Positions 24,031 to 35,966 of a stretch of DNA of 64,000 nucleotides are shown here, piece after piece; the first letter of the stretch is position 1; each line of letters begins with the position of its first letter. This DNA comes from Hydrangea macrophylla (taxonomy: Eukaryota > Streptophyta > Magnoliopsida > Cornales > Hydrangeaceae). The position numbers were made by a program, and so were the translations under genes. The DNA lies in NCBI GenBank assembly GCA_033977485.1, contig CM066998.1, positions 57,936,274 through 58,000,273 of the forward strand. The letters run 5' to 3'. Under the pieces are notes generated by a model, which had not been told where the DNA came from, searched no databases, and saw nothing but the letters and a program-made list of their open reading frames with translations.

Positions 24031-24858
24031 ACCACAAATCAACGAGTGTGACAAATGCGTTTATGTCAAAGATACGAGTAATGGTTATGTCATCTTGTGT
24101 CTGTATGTTGGTGACATGCTCATTGTTGGAAGTAATGATAAGATTATTAACTCTACTGAGAAAATGTTTAATTCCAAATTTGACATGAAAGATATGGGAC
24201 TTGCTGATGTTATATTGGGCATCAAGATTTCTAGAAATCCAAGTGGACTTATTTTGACACAGTCACATAATGTTGACAAGATTCTAAAAAAATTCAACAA
24301 GTCTGATACTAGTGTGGCTAGGACGCTTGTCGACTAAAGTCTACACCTATCTAAGAATACCAGTAAAAGTGTTTCTCAACTGGAATATTCTCGAGTAATA
24401 GGAAGATTGATGTACTTAATGAATTGTACAAGGCCTGACATTGCTTATTCAGTTAGTAAACTGAGTAGATATACTAGTAATCTAGGATCAGAACATTAGA
24501 GAGGGATAGAATGGGTACTATGGTACTTAAGATACACTCATGATCATGGATTGCACTATATGAGATATCCAGCTGTATTGGAAGGATACACTGATGCAAA
24601 CTAGATATCAAATATGAAAGATTCAAAGTCCACAAGTGGATATGTTTTCACACTTGGAAGTGCAGCCATTCCTTAGAAATGTTCAAAATAAACTTGTATT
24701 GCTCGATCGACAATGGAATCAGAATCATTGCGCTAGACAAGACAGCGAAAGAGGCTGAATGGCTTTGCCATTTTGTAGAAGATATTCCAAGATGGTCAAA
24801 ACATGTGCTAGCGATTTACATACATTATGATAGCCAGTCTACTATTGGAAGAGCACAA

Positions 24859-24896
<38 letters not shown>

Positions 24897-25077
24897 AAGA
24901 CACAATACCATTAAACAACTACTCTCAAATGGGATTGTCATGATTGACTATGTAAAGTCAAAGGACAATATTGCAGATCCGCTAACCAAATGGTTAAATC
25001 AAGAGTTAGTTAATAAATCATCAAAAGGAATGGGACTAAAGCCTATGACATTACAAGTTACCAAAATAGAAACCTAA
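24031..25077 (+). pseudogene. Ty1/copia RT (C-terminal half) and RNase H, broken
   Basis: It starts in the RT palm with INECDKCVYVKDTSNGYVIL and the catalytic box read as LYVGDMLIVG, where copia RTs have YVDD, so the first Asp is Gly. Then come [65 protein letters not shown], and the RNase H end (STMESEFIALDKTAKEAEWL, SRHIRRRHN, ADPLTK). In-frame stops occur at about 24337 and at three positions where copia proteins have Trp (GSEH*R, TDAN*I, IP*K), each TAG where TGG is expected. GAG, PR, IN and the first half of RT are absent, so this is a 3' truncated copy. Confidence 0.9.
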
Positions 25078-25639
25078 CCTAGTTGACTGGAGATCCCAAA
25101 GATCTAGGTTCAAAGGGCCAACCTAATTTCATGTAACTTAAGAGAATCACTGAGGAAAAAATGCTCTCCTATCAATTTCTATGATACAACAGTGATACCT
25201 GCATGGGTAGAGGTTAAGCTTAGCTTTTAATGACTATGAGTATTGGTATAGCTAAGCAGAGTATAATAGGATACTCTAAATAAGTCACCTATGTGAATGT
25301 GAAGTGGTGTCGCTTCTAAAAGAAATTGAGAAAGATGAAATTCTTTGATAAACATTCACTAAACCAGACGAGTGGTCAAGGCTAAAATGAACACAAGCGT
25401 AAGAACAAAACAATGTTAAGGAAAGCTCATGTGTGAGGTGTGTTGTTTGTTTACACTAGCAGTAATCAGTTCAAGACTTCACGTTTACTGATCCACTAGT
25501 AAATCTGATAGACTATCACAACGGAAGGTTCAAAGCCAAAAGCTACCTATCTCTTTACAGGAGTGATCCGTTGTGCACTCTCTTTCCTAGTCTCCGGTGT
25601 CTCACATTGTTTTCGATTAATTTCATTCATGTGGGGGAT
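25078..25639 (+). mobile_element. Copia 3' non-coding region and polypurine tract
   Basis: No ORF is present. It ends CATGTGGGGGATTG (about 25628-25640), a purine-rich tract abutting the LTR start, which is the usual copia arrangement. Confidence 0.7.
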
Positions 25640-26451
25640 TGTTGGATAAAAATTGGTTTTGGCCAGGCTTGAGGTTAAATAAAAGTGGGACCCATTTAAA
25701 GTTTGAATGGGGTCTTTGTGGGTTTGTGTTCTCCTCTATGAGGAGATGAACTTTGGATATTTACATGTACAAAATCATTGTTGAGTGAATGAGAAATTAA
25801 TCCCACAATGAATATATATGTATAATGTACATCCAATGAGTTGTACATCTATTGAATACATATGGATAATGTACATACATGGATGAATCATGTACATACA
25901 TGAATGAATCTATAGATGCATAATGTATAGACATGAATGAATCTATAGATGAATCATGTACATACATGAATGAATCTATAGATGCATAATGTATATACAC
26001 GAATGTATCCACAAATACATCATGTACATCCAATGAATCCTCTCTCCCCTTAGTCCTATACATTCTAAGCATTCTCCTTGGAAATTCACAGCCATGAAAT
26101 GAGAATTCACTTTCCTTCCTTCCTTCCAATATTCGTTCCTGAGAGAGTTATAAGCATAGTTGGTTCGCTGGAACTGTTGTACGTCGTTCTTGTCAACCGT
26201 TGTTGCCGCTGCATCCTAGGAGACGGATGCCAAAGAAATCCTCTAGCACTTTTGGTGAGGCGACAAATCTGTTGTAAGGAAACTGTGTAAATCATAGACC
26301 TCGGTTTGCATTTCTATTTTAGTTTCTGTTTTCAATTTTATGTATTATAATTCTGTTTCTAGCTTTAATTTATTTTTCCTTTTGTTTTCATCAAGTGTAA
26401 TTTAAGGATCTGTTTGTTTGTTTCGAATATTAGTATATAAAATTTTCAACA
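25640..26451 (+). mobile_element. 3' LTR of copia element, 812 bp
   Basis: It begins TGTTGGATAAAAATT and ends TTTTCAACA, with short inverted termini TGTTG/CAACA. It contains an imperfect repeat of a roughly 60-bp phrase (ATGTACATACATGAATGAATC and variants) at 25860-26040. The 5' LTR is not in the window, so the TSD cannot be checked. Confidence 0.75.
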
Positions 26452-26499
26452 GTACGTAGCTCCACTCATGTCCTAAATTGTATACGTACACTTATAATA

Positions 26500-26867
26500 T
26501 TATCTAAGATGTGGTTCGGTAGTTGATGCTTCATGCACAGACCTAAGCCTTTCATTTGTGGCTTGATCAGATATTCTCGAGTCTGTTTTGCTACCAAGAA
26601 AGGACGGAGGTCGTTTAGGCACTTGAAGGGTATCAGAGTAAGTGTTGAGCATGAGTAAAATAGTTTCCATAAAGGGCCTTAACTCAACAAGGTCTTGAAC
26701 ACACAGTAAGCATGACTTCATTACTTGAATAAGAGTCTCCAAGAGATGGATCCATCAACTCTAGTGTTGTCCCATTCCTCAAATACTTCCAAGCCAGATA
26801 CAATATAAGAGTCATGCATAAGGTTTTGTGTGATTCATGAATTTAGTGGAAGCCATGTTAGGTTTGG
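26500..26867 (-). pseudogene. CRK1 C-terminal kinase exon, broken
   Basis: The minus strand reads AWKYLRNGTTLELMDPSLGD then, after a small deletion and frame change, CLLCVQDLVELRPFMETILL and LNTYSDTLQVPKRPPSF. This matches the end of CRK (DUF26) receptor-like kinases: subdomain XI with the conserved Arg (LRPFM), then the short C-terminal tail. The Cys-Ile-His-Ile-Gly-type residues before LLCVQ are deleted. It is the 3' end of the kinase whose earlier exons lie at 34880-35966, separated by the 8-kb element that begins at 26871. Confidence 0.8.
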
Positions 26868-29597
26868 TTAGGCTATGTTAGGTTCATGGATTTAGTGAGG
26901 AAAGGGAAAGGAAAACACATTTTTTCCCCTTTGTTTTGGTTAATAGGGAAATACTGAGAAAAATAAAATATGGTGGGAAATAAATTACATTTTTTGAATT
27001 TTGTGCCACTTGGTTCTCTTTTTTCTAAAGTTACAATTATGTTTTGAAGTTTTTTAAATTTTTTGTGTTACAGGAAAAATGCTCTTTTCTGCACAAAAAA
27101 TGTGTCAGTTTCCGACGGTTTGGACAACAACCCGAACTTTTTGCGGCGCCTTTTGTGGCAGTTTCTATAATGTGGAGAAAATTTCCAATTTACAGCACTT
27201 ATTATTCTCGGCATAAAGTAAGTGTCGAAAAAGTGTTATTTTCAACTGAGAACAAGTGTCGTAAAGAGAATTTTTTCTGAAGCTCTCCAAGAGTGGAAAT
27301 AATATTTTTTTTCGACGATAGATATAGTGCAAGTAATGCCCTTATTTTCGACATTTTAATCTATAGTGTGGAAAACATTTATTTTCGTCCATTAACATGT
27401 GTTGATAGTTTTATTCCAACAACCTATCAAGTGTGAATGCTATTGGCACCATTACATACACAAGACAGCCATGTAAAGAAGAACCAATTATCCAATATCT
27501 ATGAAAAAGAAAAAATAATTATCAATTACATATATCAAATGTAGAATAATCACAATTATTGTTTAAGCAAACATACAATAACAATAAGAATACAACACGA
27601 TTTATGAAAATGCCTCCAATTACAACTATCTTAGAAGAAAATTCCATCTTCTTTAACGAGCCTCGTGTATGATCTGCATCATCACTTCGTATAAGGAAGG
27701 AAAAATATTTCAAATGTTATAACAAATTGTAGTGACTGATGCACATTAAAAACATAAACAGTTCCAAATTAAGAACAACAAGAAATCGTCAAGTGGGATT
27801 TTTTTTTTTAATATTGGTTTCCGTTTGTGCCACGATGGTAGGACCTTACTCAAAGTTTCTTGATTCCAGACCTATTTTGAATTTGAATCTATAAAACTTA
27901 CTCAAGATAAGACAATCACAATATATAATAACTTGTTGAAAAAATGCATTTAGTAGTGCAGTACTAAAAGTGTAATATTAAGCCATTGAAGTTTAGATAG
28001 AGCAGAATAGCAAAGGTACACAATCCCAAATACTTAGGTAAAAAGTTTCAGGTTTGTTCGAGTTGTTTAGGTATAAAAACGAGTAAAGTTGCAATTCATG
28101 GCATGGAGTGAATCTAAAAGGAAAAAAATGGATGCCATAGTCCTCTTAAGTTGATATTAAACTTTAGATGATATATCCACAAGTCGCAATGGTTTGATAA
28201 ATTTCTATACTCTGGGCAAATACCCAATAATCCTATATTAAGCAATAAATAGTAAAAAAAAAATCACCCTTCTGTAATTTCTTTCAAAAGTTACTACATT
28301 ACTCTATCTAATATAATATCTTTGTGAAGTCTGGTCAATCTCAACTATATCATGTCATCAAATAAAACTCAGTAGCAAGGCCAACTCTTTTTATCCTTGA
28401 TACCATATACCTTCAAGATAAAGACTTAAACATTTGCACCTACCAAAAACAAACTTCCATTTTGATTTTAAACTTTTTACACCCCATTCATTGCTATTTA
28501 CACCCCATTCATTGAAGCAAAAAGCTTCAAAACTCACATCCGAGAAAAATGCTACGTACTCTTCAATAAGTATCTTGCTAAATGATCATTGCATCTAAAT
28601 TAATTCAAAATTCATCAATTATCTATTCAATTCAAAATAAACACCAATTTGCAGCAGTTAAACATGTAAAACAACAATTATAGAAGCAAGACAAAATGAA
28701 AAAAAGCCAAAACTCATCTAGTTGATACAACAATTATTAGTATACACAGGGGTACTTGAAAACTATTCTAATTGTTTCTTAATACTAACAATGCTGATGA
28801 TTACCATTCCAAAATAAAAATCTACTACTTTAATTAGAGAACAAATTTTGTTTCCTTCTGTATCTTAGTTTTCAGATTCACCAATATGAGTAGTTATATG
28901 TTCCACAAGAATATGCAAATTTAACTAGAAATTGAATAATCAACCAGTTAGACATTCTCATATGAACTTTCTAATCAAGTTGGATGAAGTAGTGTGGAAT
29001 AAAGAGAACTGTGAACATAGACTCTGATACAATTCCAAAACTAACACATAATGATGGGCGATGAGTTATAACTCCTTGTAGGCTTTCTAATCTTGAGTTG
29101 CATATTGCATTCATACAAAATTGTGAGAAAAATTTGAAAAACAACATGGAACTATTAAGGTTAGGGTTTACCTCAAATTCATCAATATGGAGCATTTAAC
29201 ATTTGGGGTTTTCCCAAAATTCATAAATCAGAAGCTCCAACTGAACTAAACAAACTGTGTTTGCATAGGTTTCGGTCTGTTTAGGTCTAAAAAAGTTGAA
29301 ATTTTGGATGAAAGACCAGAATATTCGAGACAACATCAATAACATTAACATCAAAATAGAAACCCAACAATATGAACTACAAAAATGTACTAATTTAGAT
29401 GTACGCAAAAAAAAAAAAAAAAAGAGACTCAAGAGTGTAGGGTACTGTCGAGAGAGAGTTGAGAAGGATACGGCTTCGGCCTTTGAGAGACCGAGATAGT
29501 GAGAAGATCGAGATGAGGCTAGGGTTAGAAAGAGAGAGTTTGAGATACCGAGAAGGTAGGCTAGGGTTTGGGATCAGTGGCTGGTGAGAGGGAAGAT

Positions 29598-29822
29598 GAG
29601 AAGCAGAGAGTGGCTAGGGCAGGCTACCGTCGGCGTCGGCACCAGTGGCAGCGGTAGACTGAGAGAGACCAATCATTGAAGATGGGTGATGGAGAGATGG
29701 AGGGAGAAGCAGAGAGGGGCTACGGTAGGCTACCATCGGCGTCGGCACCAGTGGTAGCGGCAGACAGAGAGAGACCAATGATCATTGAAGATGGGTGATG
29801 GAGAGAGATGGAGGGAGAATAG
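29598..29822 (+). repeat. Imperfect tandem duplication, about 112 bp
   Basis: Two neighbouring copies share GAGAAGCAGAGAG, CGGCGTCGGCACCAGTGG and ATTGAAGATGGGTGATGGAG. The segment is GC- and GA-rich unlike its surroundings. It could derive from a gene or a transposon 5' exon, but no protein was recognised. Confidence 0.7.
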
Positions 29823-30353
29823 GAGGGGTGTGGCGATGGAAACTGAGAATGATCGTGCGGATGAGAAAATGGGATACTGCTGACTGGTGGATTGAGAACG
29901 TGACTCTATTTTGCATTTTATCACTTTGTTTGATACATGTATTTAATATTGAAAAATATGTTCAAAACTCCTATTCTACCAATGTATTTTATAATAGGCC
30001 TACCAATTGGTACTTCATAATAATAGACCTTATAATTGTAATTGTTGTTAGAGATTAGTGCCAAAAAATCCTATTATGGAATAATTAGATGACTTTTCTA
30101 CCCCTAATCTCGATATATAGAACCATGTGTATATATGTACATATATTTAATACATATTTAAATATGGAATCAGTTTTTCAAATCTTACTCAATCCCCATT
30201 GATATTGCATAAAAATATATATATATATATATAAATAATATCCCAATATTTTAGGATCACTTTACAAATATGTTTAATTTACATTGAACACCACTAATAC
30301 ACTCCATTCTATAATAGTTCATACTCCGTTCGAATGAGATAACAATCCGCACA

Positions 30354-30396
30354 GTGTGAAATTTCATACTGTGTTTTATAGTATGAAATTTCACAC
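30354..30396. repeat. Perfect 17-bp inverted repeat with 9-nt loop
   Basis: GTGTGAAATTTCATACT (30354-30370) and AGTATGAAATTTCACAC (30380-30396) are exact reverse complements. Related AAATTTCACAC and TTAAATTTCACA words recur to about 31150. Confidence 0.85.
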
Positions 30397-31384
30397 TCAA
30401 CTATTTTCATACTGTGTGATTTACAACGTGAATTATACAACTATTTCATCTGCCTTAGTTGTGTCCGCATCAGCGGCAGTTTCAGAATTGAATATATTAA
30501 CCAATCTGTGTTCATCCATCTCTAAATTCATCACAAAGTGAAACTCGTCATTCTATGAAATTTAACAGTGTACAATTTCATACCACAATACTAGGAATAC
30601 ACTTAATACTGTCTTATAACAAATTCATTTGCACATTCATTTTACTTTTGACTGCAATAATTCATTGATATCACAATTTTACTTCACATAGTATACAATT
30701 TCGCAATACAGCCTTTGAACCAAGAACATGAGTGTTAAATTTCACACTACAACCTTTGAACAACAACCTTTGAACCACAACATAGTATACAATTTCGCAC
30801 CACAATCTTTTGAACCAAGAACATTAGTGTTAAATTTCAAACTGTTGAAATTTAACAGTGTAAAATATAACAGTTTCCATCTTTAAACTCCTTTAAACTT
30901 GGGTCCTAGTGATTGATACAACCTACAGAAGAAATGTAATTAGTATACACAAAAAAATGAGCGACAAATTTTACACTAATATCACTTAATGCGAATATGA
31001 ATCTTCAAAATGTGTTCAAATATAACATACTTTTATCTTAAAATATGAGTGTTAAATTGCACACCCACAATAATAGCAATTAATGCGAATCTGAATCTTT
31101 ATGACATGTTCAACATTACAAAATTAAATCTGATAAAGTGAGTGTGGAATTCAACACTCCGATAATTGACTACGCAATATAAACATATACATATACGTAA
31201 TTACATCAGCAACCTATATTTGTATGGATTGGATCATGAAAAGGTGATAGAGAAGAACATGATATTAGGTAGAGAGAGAAAGAGAAAGAGACCTGAGAAT
31301 GCTTTTTGAAGTTGCTCACAGTCTTCGGTTATAGAGGGGACATGTGTCGGAACTGTAAGAGTCGACATGTTTCTCTCCAGTCAG

Positions 31385-31421
<37 letters not shown>

Positions 31422-31506
31422 GTTTGGGTAGGTTTCTCTGTACATATATTTATATATATTTGTGTATATTTATATATATAGATTATATATGGTATTTCCT
31501 TAATTA

Positions 31507-31668
31507 ATATAGATAAATTTGGTAAGGCTAAGGGGTAGTTTGGGCCTATTTTTATTTTTTTATGTGGATGTTTCATTAAAATGTTACATGACCTAGACCT
31601 ATTGCAGAAAACCAAGACTAAGGGAAAAAAAAAAGAAAAAAAAAACACACACACACATTAAATAACAT
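31507..31668 (+). repeat. Direct repeat, left copy (about 160 bp)
   Basis: ATATAGATAAATTTGGTAAGG through AACCAAGACTAAGGG and an A/CA-rich tail is repeated at 31981-32143 with few differences. A MITE sits at the junction of the two copies. Confidence 0.8.
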
Positions 31669-31677
31669 TAAAATGTT

Positions 31678-31971
31678 GGGTTAAATGCATTTTGCACCCT
31701 TAAACTATACCATGTGTTGCACATTTGTCCCTAAACTTTCATTATTCATATTTTGGTCCTTCAATTATCATTTTGAGGCAGTTTGCCCCCTCCGTCACTT
31801 TCAGCATCACTTTTGGTGTCACTAAAAAGTGACTTTTTTCATCACTAAAAGTGACGGATGGGGCAAACTGCCACAAAATAATAGTTGAGGGATCAAAATG
31901 CAAAAAATGATAGTTTAGGGACCAAAGTGCAAAACATGGTATAGTTTGAGGGTGCAAAATGCATTTTACCC
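31678..31971. mobile_element. Hairpin MITE, Mutator-like (9-bp TSD)
   Basis: It starts GGGTTAAATGCATTTTGCACCC and ends with its near complement. The whole 294 bp folds into a hairpin through arms of about 140 bp. It is flanked by a perfect 9-bp duplication TAAAATGTT (31669-31677 and 31972-31980). It has no coding capacity. A 9-bp TSD is typical of Mutator-like elements. Confidence 0.85.
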
Positions 31972-31980
31972 TAAAATGTT

Positions 31981-32143
31981 ATATAGATAAATTTGGTAAG
32001 GCTTAGGGGTAGTTGGGCCTATTTTTATTTTTTTTGTGGATGTTTCATTAAAATGTTACATGACCTAGACCTATTGTAGAAAACCAAGACTAAGGGGAAA
32101 AGAAAAAGAAAAAAAGAAAAAAAAAACACACACACACACACAC
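31981..32143 (+). repeat. Direct repeat, right copy (about 160 bp)
   Basis: Partner of 31507-31668. The A-rich and CA tail is longer here. Confidence 0.8.
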
Positions 32144-32291
32144 ACAAAGGAAAGTGCTTTATGCGGTTTGATTACCAAAGAAAGTAATGCAAAAAATAAA
32201 AGGGGAATTATTGAAAAGGACAATTATGGAACACTTGTTAAGTTTAAAAACAATTTAAAAGTACAGTTAATAAAAAGGACAAAAAGTTGAC

Positions 32292-33858
32292 AGTTGGTGC
32301 TCGCACGGTATAAGTGCGCGCACCATAATATCTCCCATGCACATTAACAACACCTCCCTCACGCAAGCGCCCACCTCACGCGCGCGTGTCTCTCCAGCCC
32401 CTCCTGTCCCCAGCCACTCACATATCGTGTGAGTGGCTGTATTACATGAAATTTCATTTTAAAAATATATTTTAAACTTTAAACCTCTATAACTTTTGAT
32501 CTACAACTCTGTTTTTCTCAAATTTTATACCGTTGGAATCGTGTTGACGAGAGCTACAAAACTAGTACCATTGTTGGTATGTTTTGAGTAAAAAAAAATT
32601 TGATATTTTACACGCCTTGTTCAGTTGTTCCTAAAAAACTTGAATTTTCACTTAATATTTGTGTACGTGTTCAGTGACATTTCACTTACTTTTCATGTGT
32701 GCCAAGTGAAATTTCAGTAGAAGTAATTATCTAGAGTTTAAAGTCCATATTGGTTATTAATTTGTTAAAAAGTTTCTCAAATGCCAAGTTAAGTGAAATT
32801 TCACTTAATGTTCATGTACGAGTTAAGTGAAATTTCACAAAATATTCATGCATGCATGGTGAATTTTTTTTTTATTTAAACAATGAATATTTTGTTAAAA
32901 ATAGCAAATTCACAATCAATTATAAAACACAATTTTTCAACCAAAACAAATGTAGGAATTCTTGTTAAAATTCGTCTTTTTTTTTCCTCAAACATATAAA
33001 TTTGGCATACATAAATATTAAGTGAAAATTCACTAAACTCGTACATGTCTTCTTTATCAAAAAACTTGAAGTTAAACTTAACATTCGTGTACTCGTTCAG
33101 TGAGATTTCACTTAGTTTTCTTGTAGGACAAGTGAAACTTCACTAACTATCCCAAAAGATCACTAAAGCAACTCTGTAGAGTTTAAAGTTCAATTTGATA
33201 CTTAATTTGTTAAACAGTCCCGCAAATGTCGATTTAAGTGAAATTTTACTTAATTTTCATGCATGAGTTTAGTGAAATTTCACTTAATATTCAAGTATGC
33301 CAAGTGAAATTTTTCACTCTCTTTTTTTCACATAACAATGTATATTTCGTTTAAAAAAATCAAATTTTACAAACAATTATAAAACATAATTTTTCAGCCC
33401 AAACAAAATGCAAAATTCTTGTGAAAATTCACTAAAACTCTCCTTAAGAACAAAGTGAACAATTTTTTTTCCTCACAACACATCAACTTGGCAAACGTGA
33501 ATCCTAAGTGAAAATTCAATAATCTATACACGAATATTATGTGAAAATTTTATTTGGTTCGTCTGGAACATGGCATGTAAAAATAAGAGTTTTTTTTCTT
33601 TTACTCAAAAGATATCAACAATGGTATTAGTTTTGTAGCTCTCGTCGACACGGTTCCAACGGTATAAAATTTGTAAGAAACAGAGTTGTAGATCAAAAGT
33701 TATGAAGGTTTAAAGTTTAAAAAAATATTTTCGAAATGGATATCATATGGTACAGCCACTCTAAGGTGTGAGTGGCTGAAAGCAAACAAGGGCGTGAGGG
33801 GCGATAGTGGCATGGGATATCTTATGGTGTATGCACTTATACCGTGTGAACGTTGGCT
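32292..33858. mobile_element. Long inverted-repeat (foldback) element
   Basis: The left arm from about 32292 (CACGGTATAAGTGCGCGCACC, CCACTCACA, AACTTTTGATCTACAACTC, GAGAGCTACAAAACTA) is the reverse complement, with scattered mismatches, of the right arm ending at about 33858. Arms exceed 300 bp. The middle (32650-33320) is an array of the palindrome AAGTGAAATTTCACTT and variants every 30-60 bp. No ORF. It could be a MULE-like long-TIR element or a foldback transposon. A TSD was not identified. Confidence 0.65.
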
Positions 33859-34440
33859 TAGATTTCTTTTTCTTCATTTTAGAAAATGATCAAATCAATT
33901 GGAGTTTTAAACTTTTGAGAGTTACTTATAGGGATTTTCCAACAATTATCTAAAAATAAAAAAGAAAACAAATTAGAGGTTTTAAATTTTGAGATATACC
34001 CCATTTTCTTAGGTTGCAATGCTATTTTTTTTTTTTTTTTTTGACTTTGAATATTGTTGAAATGCGTAGGAAGTCAAAAGAAAAAAATAAGTAGGAAATC
34101 GTTTTTCTTACTATTTTCCTTTCCCTAATTTTTCTCTCGATAATTCCACAAACAAAAAGAAAATGTTTTTAAAATCTAGGAATCTTAAAGATGGTTTGAT
34201 GAATCAATTCATTTTTTGTTTTTAATTTCAAAAATTTTGGAAAACAATAAATAAAACATGTTTTGGTTTTTTCTTCTTTTATTTTAAAATATTTAAAAGT
34301 ACAAAAAAATGAAAACATACGTAGAGAGTTTTAAAAAATTAATTTTCGTTAGCTTTTCTTTTGCTTTGTGAGGTCTCTTCACTCATTGTTTCACAATTGC
34401 TTTCTGCACATTGTTTGGCCACACCTCAAAAATCCATCGA
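33859..34440. other. Gene-free AT-rich DNA
   Basis: Low-complexity A/T runs, including T20 near 34025-34043. It contains one decayed GGGAAAGGAAAA-type MITE remnant (about 34080-34400). No coding or RNA feature was seen. Confidence 0.4.
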
Positions 34441-34879
34441 AAGAAATCACATTTTTTATGGCTCTTCCCCAAATGTCGTGATAAGTGTTGAAAAAACTTG
34501 ACTTTTTACACAGTACCACAATCGCCGGAAATTCTGCCATAAAAAATTAATCTTTTTTGGCAGTTTTCCAAGCGTCGGAATTACTGTACAGAAAACCTCT
34601 TTTTTGTGGCACTTTTTTCTTACCGTAGTTATCCGTCGGAAAAAAACTTTTGGCGACGGTTTGTTACTGCCAAAAAAAATTGTGTCTAGAAAAACTATAT
34701 TTTTCGACGGTTTTTTATACCGCCGATAAGTGTGTGCCGAAAAAAACCTATTTTCCTATAAGCATGGAGAAAGGGACAAGAGAAAGCACAAAGGAATTTA
34801 TTTTCCTTTGCCTTTTCTTTTCCTTTTCTCAACTCTGTAAACCAAATAGAGCCTTAGGAAAACGACGATAAAAAGTCCA

Positions 34880-35966
34880 TGCACAACGTATTCTGGAGCC
34901 ATGTAACCACTACAAGAAAGGACACTCACTGTTAACTCTGTGATCTAAACCAAATGAACAAATGATTGCTTAAAAGACCATAATGCACTCAATTAGTGAT
35001 ATTTGTTTCCAAGTTTCTGAATGATCGACATTTTGAATTGAATTAGACTGGAACAAATAATTGGATGCAATGGTAGAATACAAAAAGGAGAAAGAGGGCT
35101 CAAAAACTTACAATGTCCTAACAATTGTACTCGTATTTGCTCTAATTTGATCCACTCTAAAAATCCTCACGGACCTCACCATGCCAAAATCTGGAATTTT
35201 TGGTCTCATATCCGCATCTAACAAAACATTGCTAGCTTTGAGATCATGATGTATAATTATTGGCCGAGGATCTTCATGAAGATAAAGAATATCACAAACA
35301 ATCCCTTCGATAATATTGTAACGTCTATGCCAATCCAATTGTCCATGTTCCCTAAGATCTGACCAAACATCGACAAATATTTGACTTAAATTCGATAATA
35401 TTGTAACGCCTATGCCAATCCAATTGTCCATGTTCCCTAAGATCTGACCAAACATAGACAAATATTTGACTTAAATTTGATAACTAGACGTAAGCACAGA
35501 ATAAAATAGATAAGACAAAACCTTCCCAAAAATATTATACGAAGTACTATATGTTACATGATTCTCTAGTCCATACATCTTCGTGAAGTTTTTTAACACT
35601 ATTCATTTAGGGCACCACCTCAGGCAATTAAAAAAGAAATTAAGAAGACCAAAAAGAGACCATTTATGCACTTTCTATTTCTAAGCTTGGATAAAAAAAA
35701 AAAAAAATTTAATAATACAAAAAGAGTTGACACAGAATGCTTAGGCCCCACCAAAGAGCAAATAGTCAAGGCTTTTATTGGGAACAAATTCATAGGCGAG
35801 GATCTTTTCCTCTCGTTCAAGGCAAAACCCGAGAAGCCTCACAAGATTTCTGTATTGAAGTTTCGCTTCCAAAATAACATTGTTCTTAAATTCTTCTGCA
35901 CCTTGTTTAGATCCATCTTTTGGATAGCCTCTTCATAGCTATTTCTTGCCCAATAGGTATGGTAGC
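34880..35966 (-). pseudogene. CRK1 kinase exons (subdomains II to VIII), broken
   Basis: The minus strand gives exon remnants in order. At 35966-35743, after a CATAG acceptor, comes [13 protein letters not shown] with the invariant Lys, then a +1 frameshift, then [33 protein letters not shown] and [13 protein letters not shown]. At 35392-35113 come [22 protein letters not shown], the catalytic loop [17 protein letters not shown] (HHD where CRKs have HRD) and PDFGMVR. At 34909-34880, after a TTGTAG acceptor, comes GYMAPEYVVHGLF, where the TTA-flanked element cuts the exon. The exon order and phase match CRK kinases. The frameshift, the lost HRD Arg and the 8-kb insertion make it a pseudogene. 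Confidence 0.85.
35308..35477 (-). repeat. 85-bp tandem duplication inside CRK1
   Basis: The unit CGATAATATTGTAACGYCTATG to ATTTGACTTAAATT occurs at 35308-35392 and 35393-35477 with three or so differences. It duplicates the 5' part of the catalytic-loop exon ([13 protein letters not shown]) plus intron. Confidence 0.85.

Larger units (their letters stand above)
27064..34762. mobile_element. CACTA-like non-autonomous element nested in the TTA-flanked element
   Basis: The left end GTGTTACAGGAAAAATGC and the complemented right end GCTTATAGGAAAATAGG resemble decayed CACTA termini. Both subterminal regions (27090-27370 and 34440-34740) carry many short motifs with CGACGG, GTCGGAAA or GCCGAAAA, the subterminal-repeat pattern of CACTA elements. 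No transposase frame was seen. The interior holds AT-rich DNA without genes (27400-29400), a tandem duplication (29598-29822), palindromic AAATTTCACAC repeats (30340-31150), a MULE-type MITE and a long inverted-repeat element. Boundaries are approximate and no 3-bp TSD could be confirmed. Confidence 0.45.
26871..34853. mobile_element. TTA-flanked TIR element (PIF/Harbinger-like), interrupted by other elements
   Basis: The left end GGCTATGTTAGGTTCATGG is preceded by TTA (26868-26870). The right end, complemented, reads GGCTCTATTTGGTTTACAG and is followed by TTA (34854-34856). The same TIR type (GGCTTTGTTTGGTTCATGG) flanks shorter copies at 40622, 46115, 53707 and 54542. It interrupts the CRK1 activation-segment exon. 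Its own body is only the outer about 190 and 90 bp, and the rest is a CACTA-like insertion and nested elements. No transposase was found. The superfamily is inferred from the 3-bp TTA TSD. Confidence 0.6.

Noticed and set aside
34906..34920. CACTACAAGAAAGG as a CACTA transposon terminus
   Set aside because: The same CACTACAAG occurs at 40434 and 54354 as the complement of the CRK splice acceptor TTGTAG plus TGG, so it is kinase-gene sequence.
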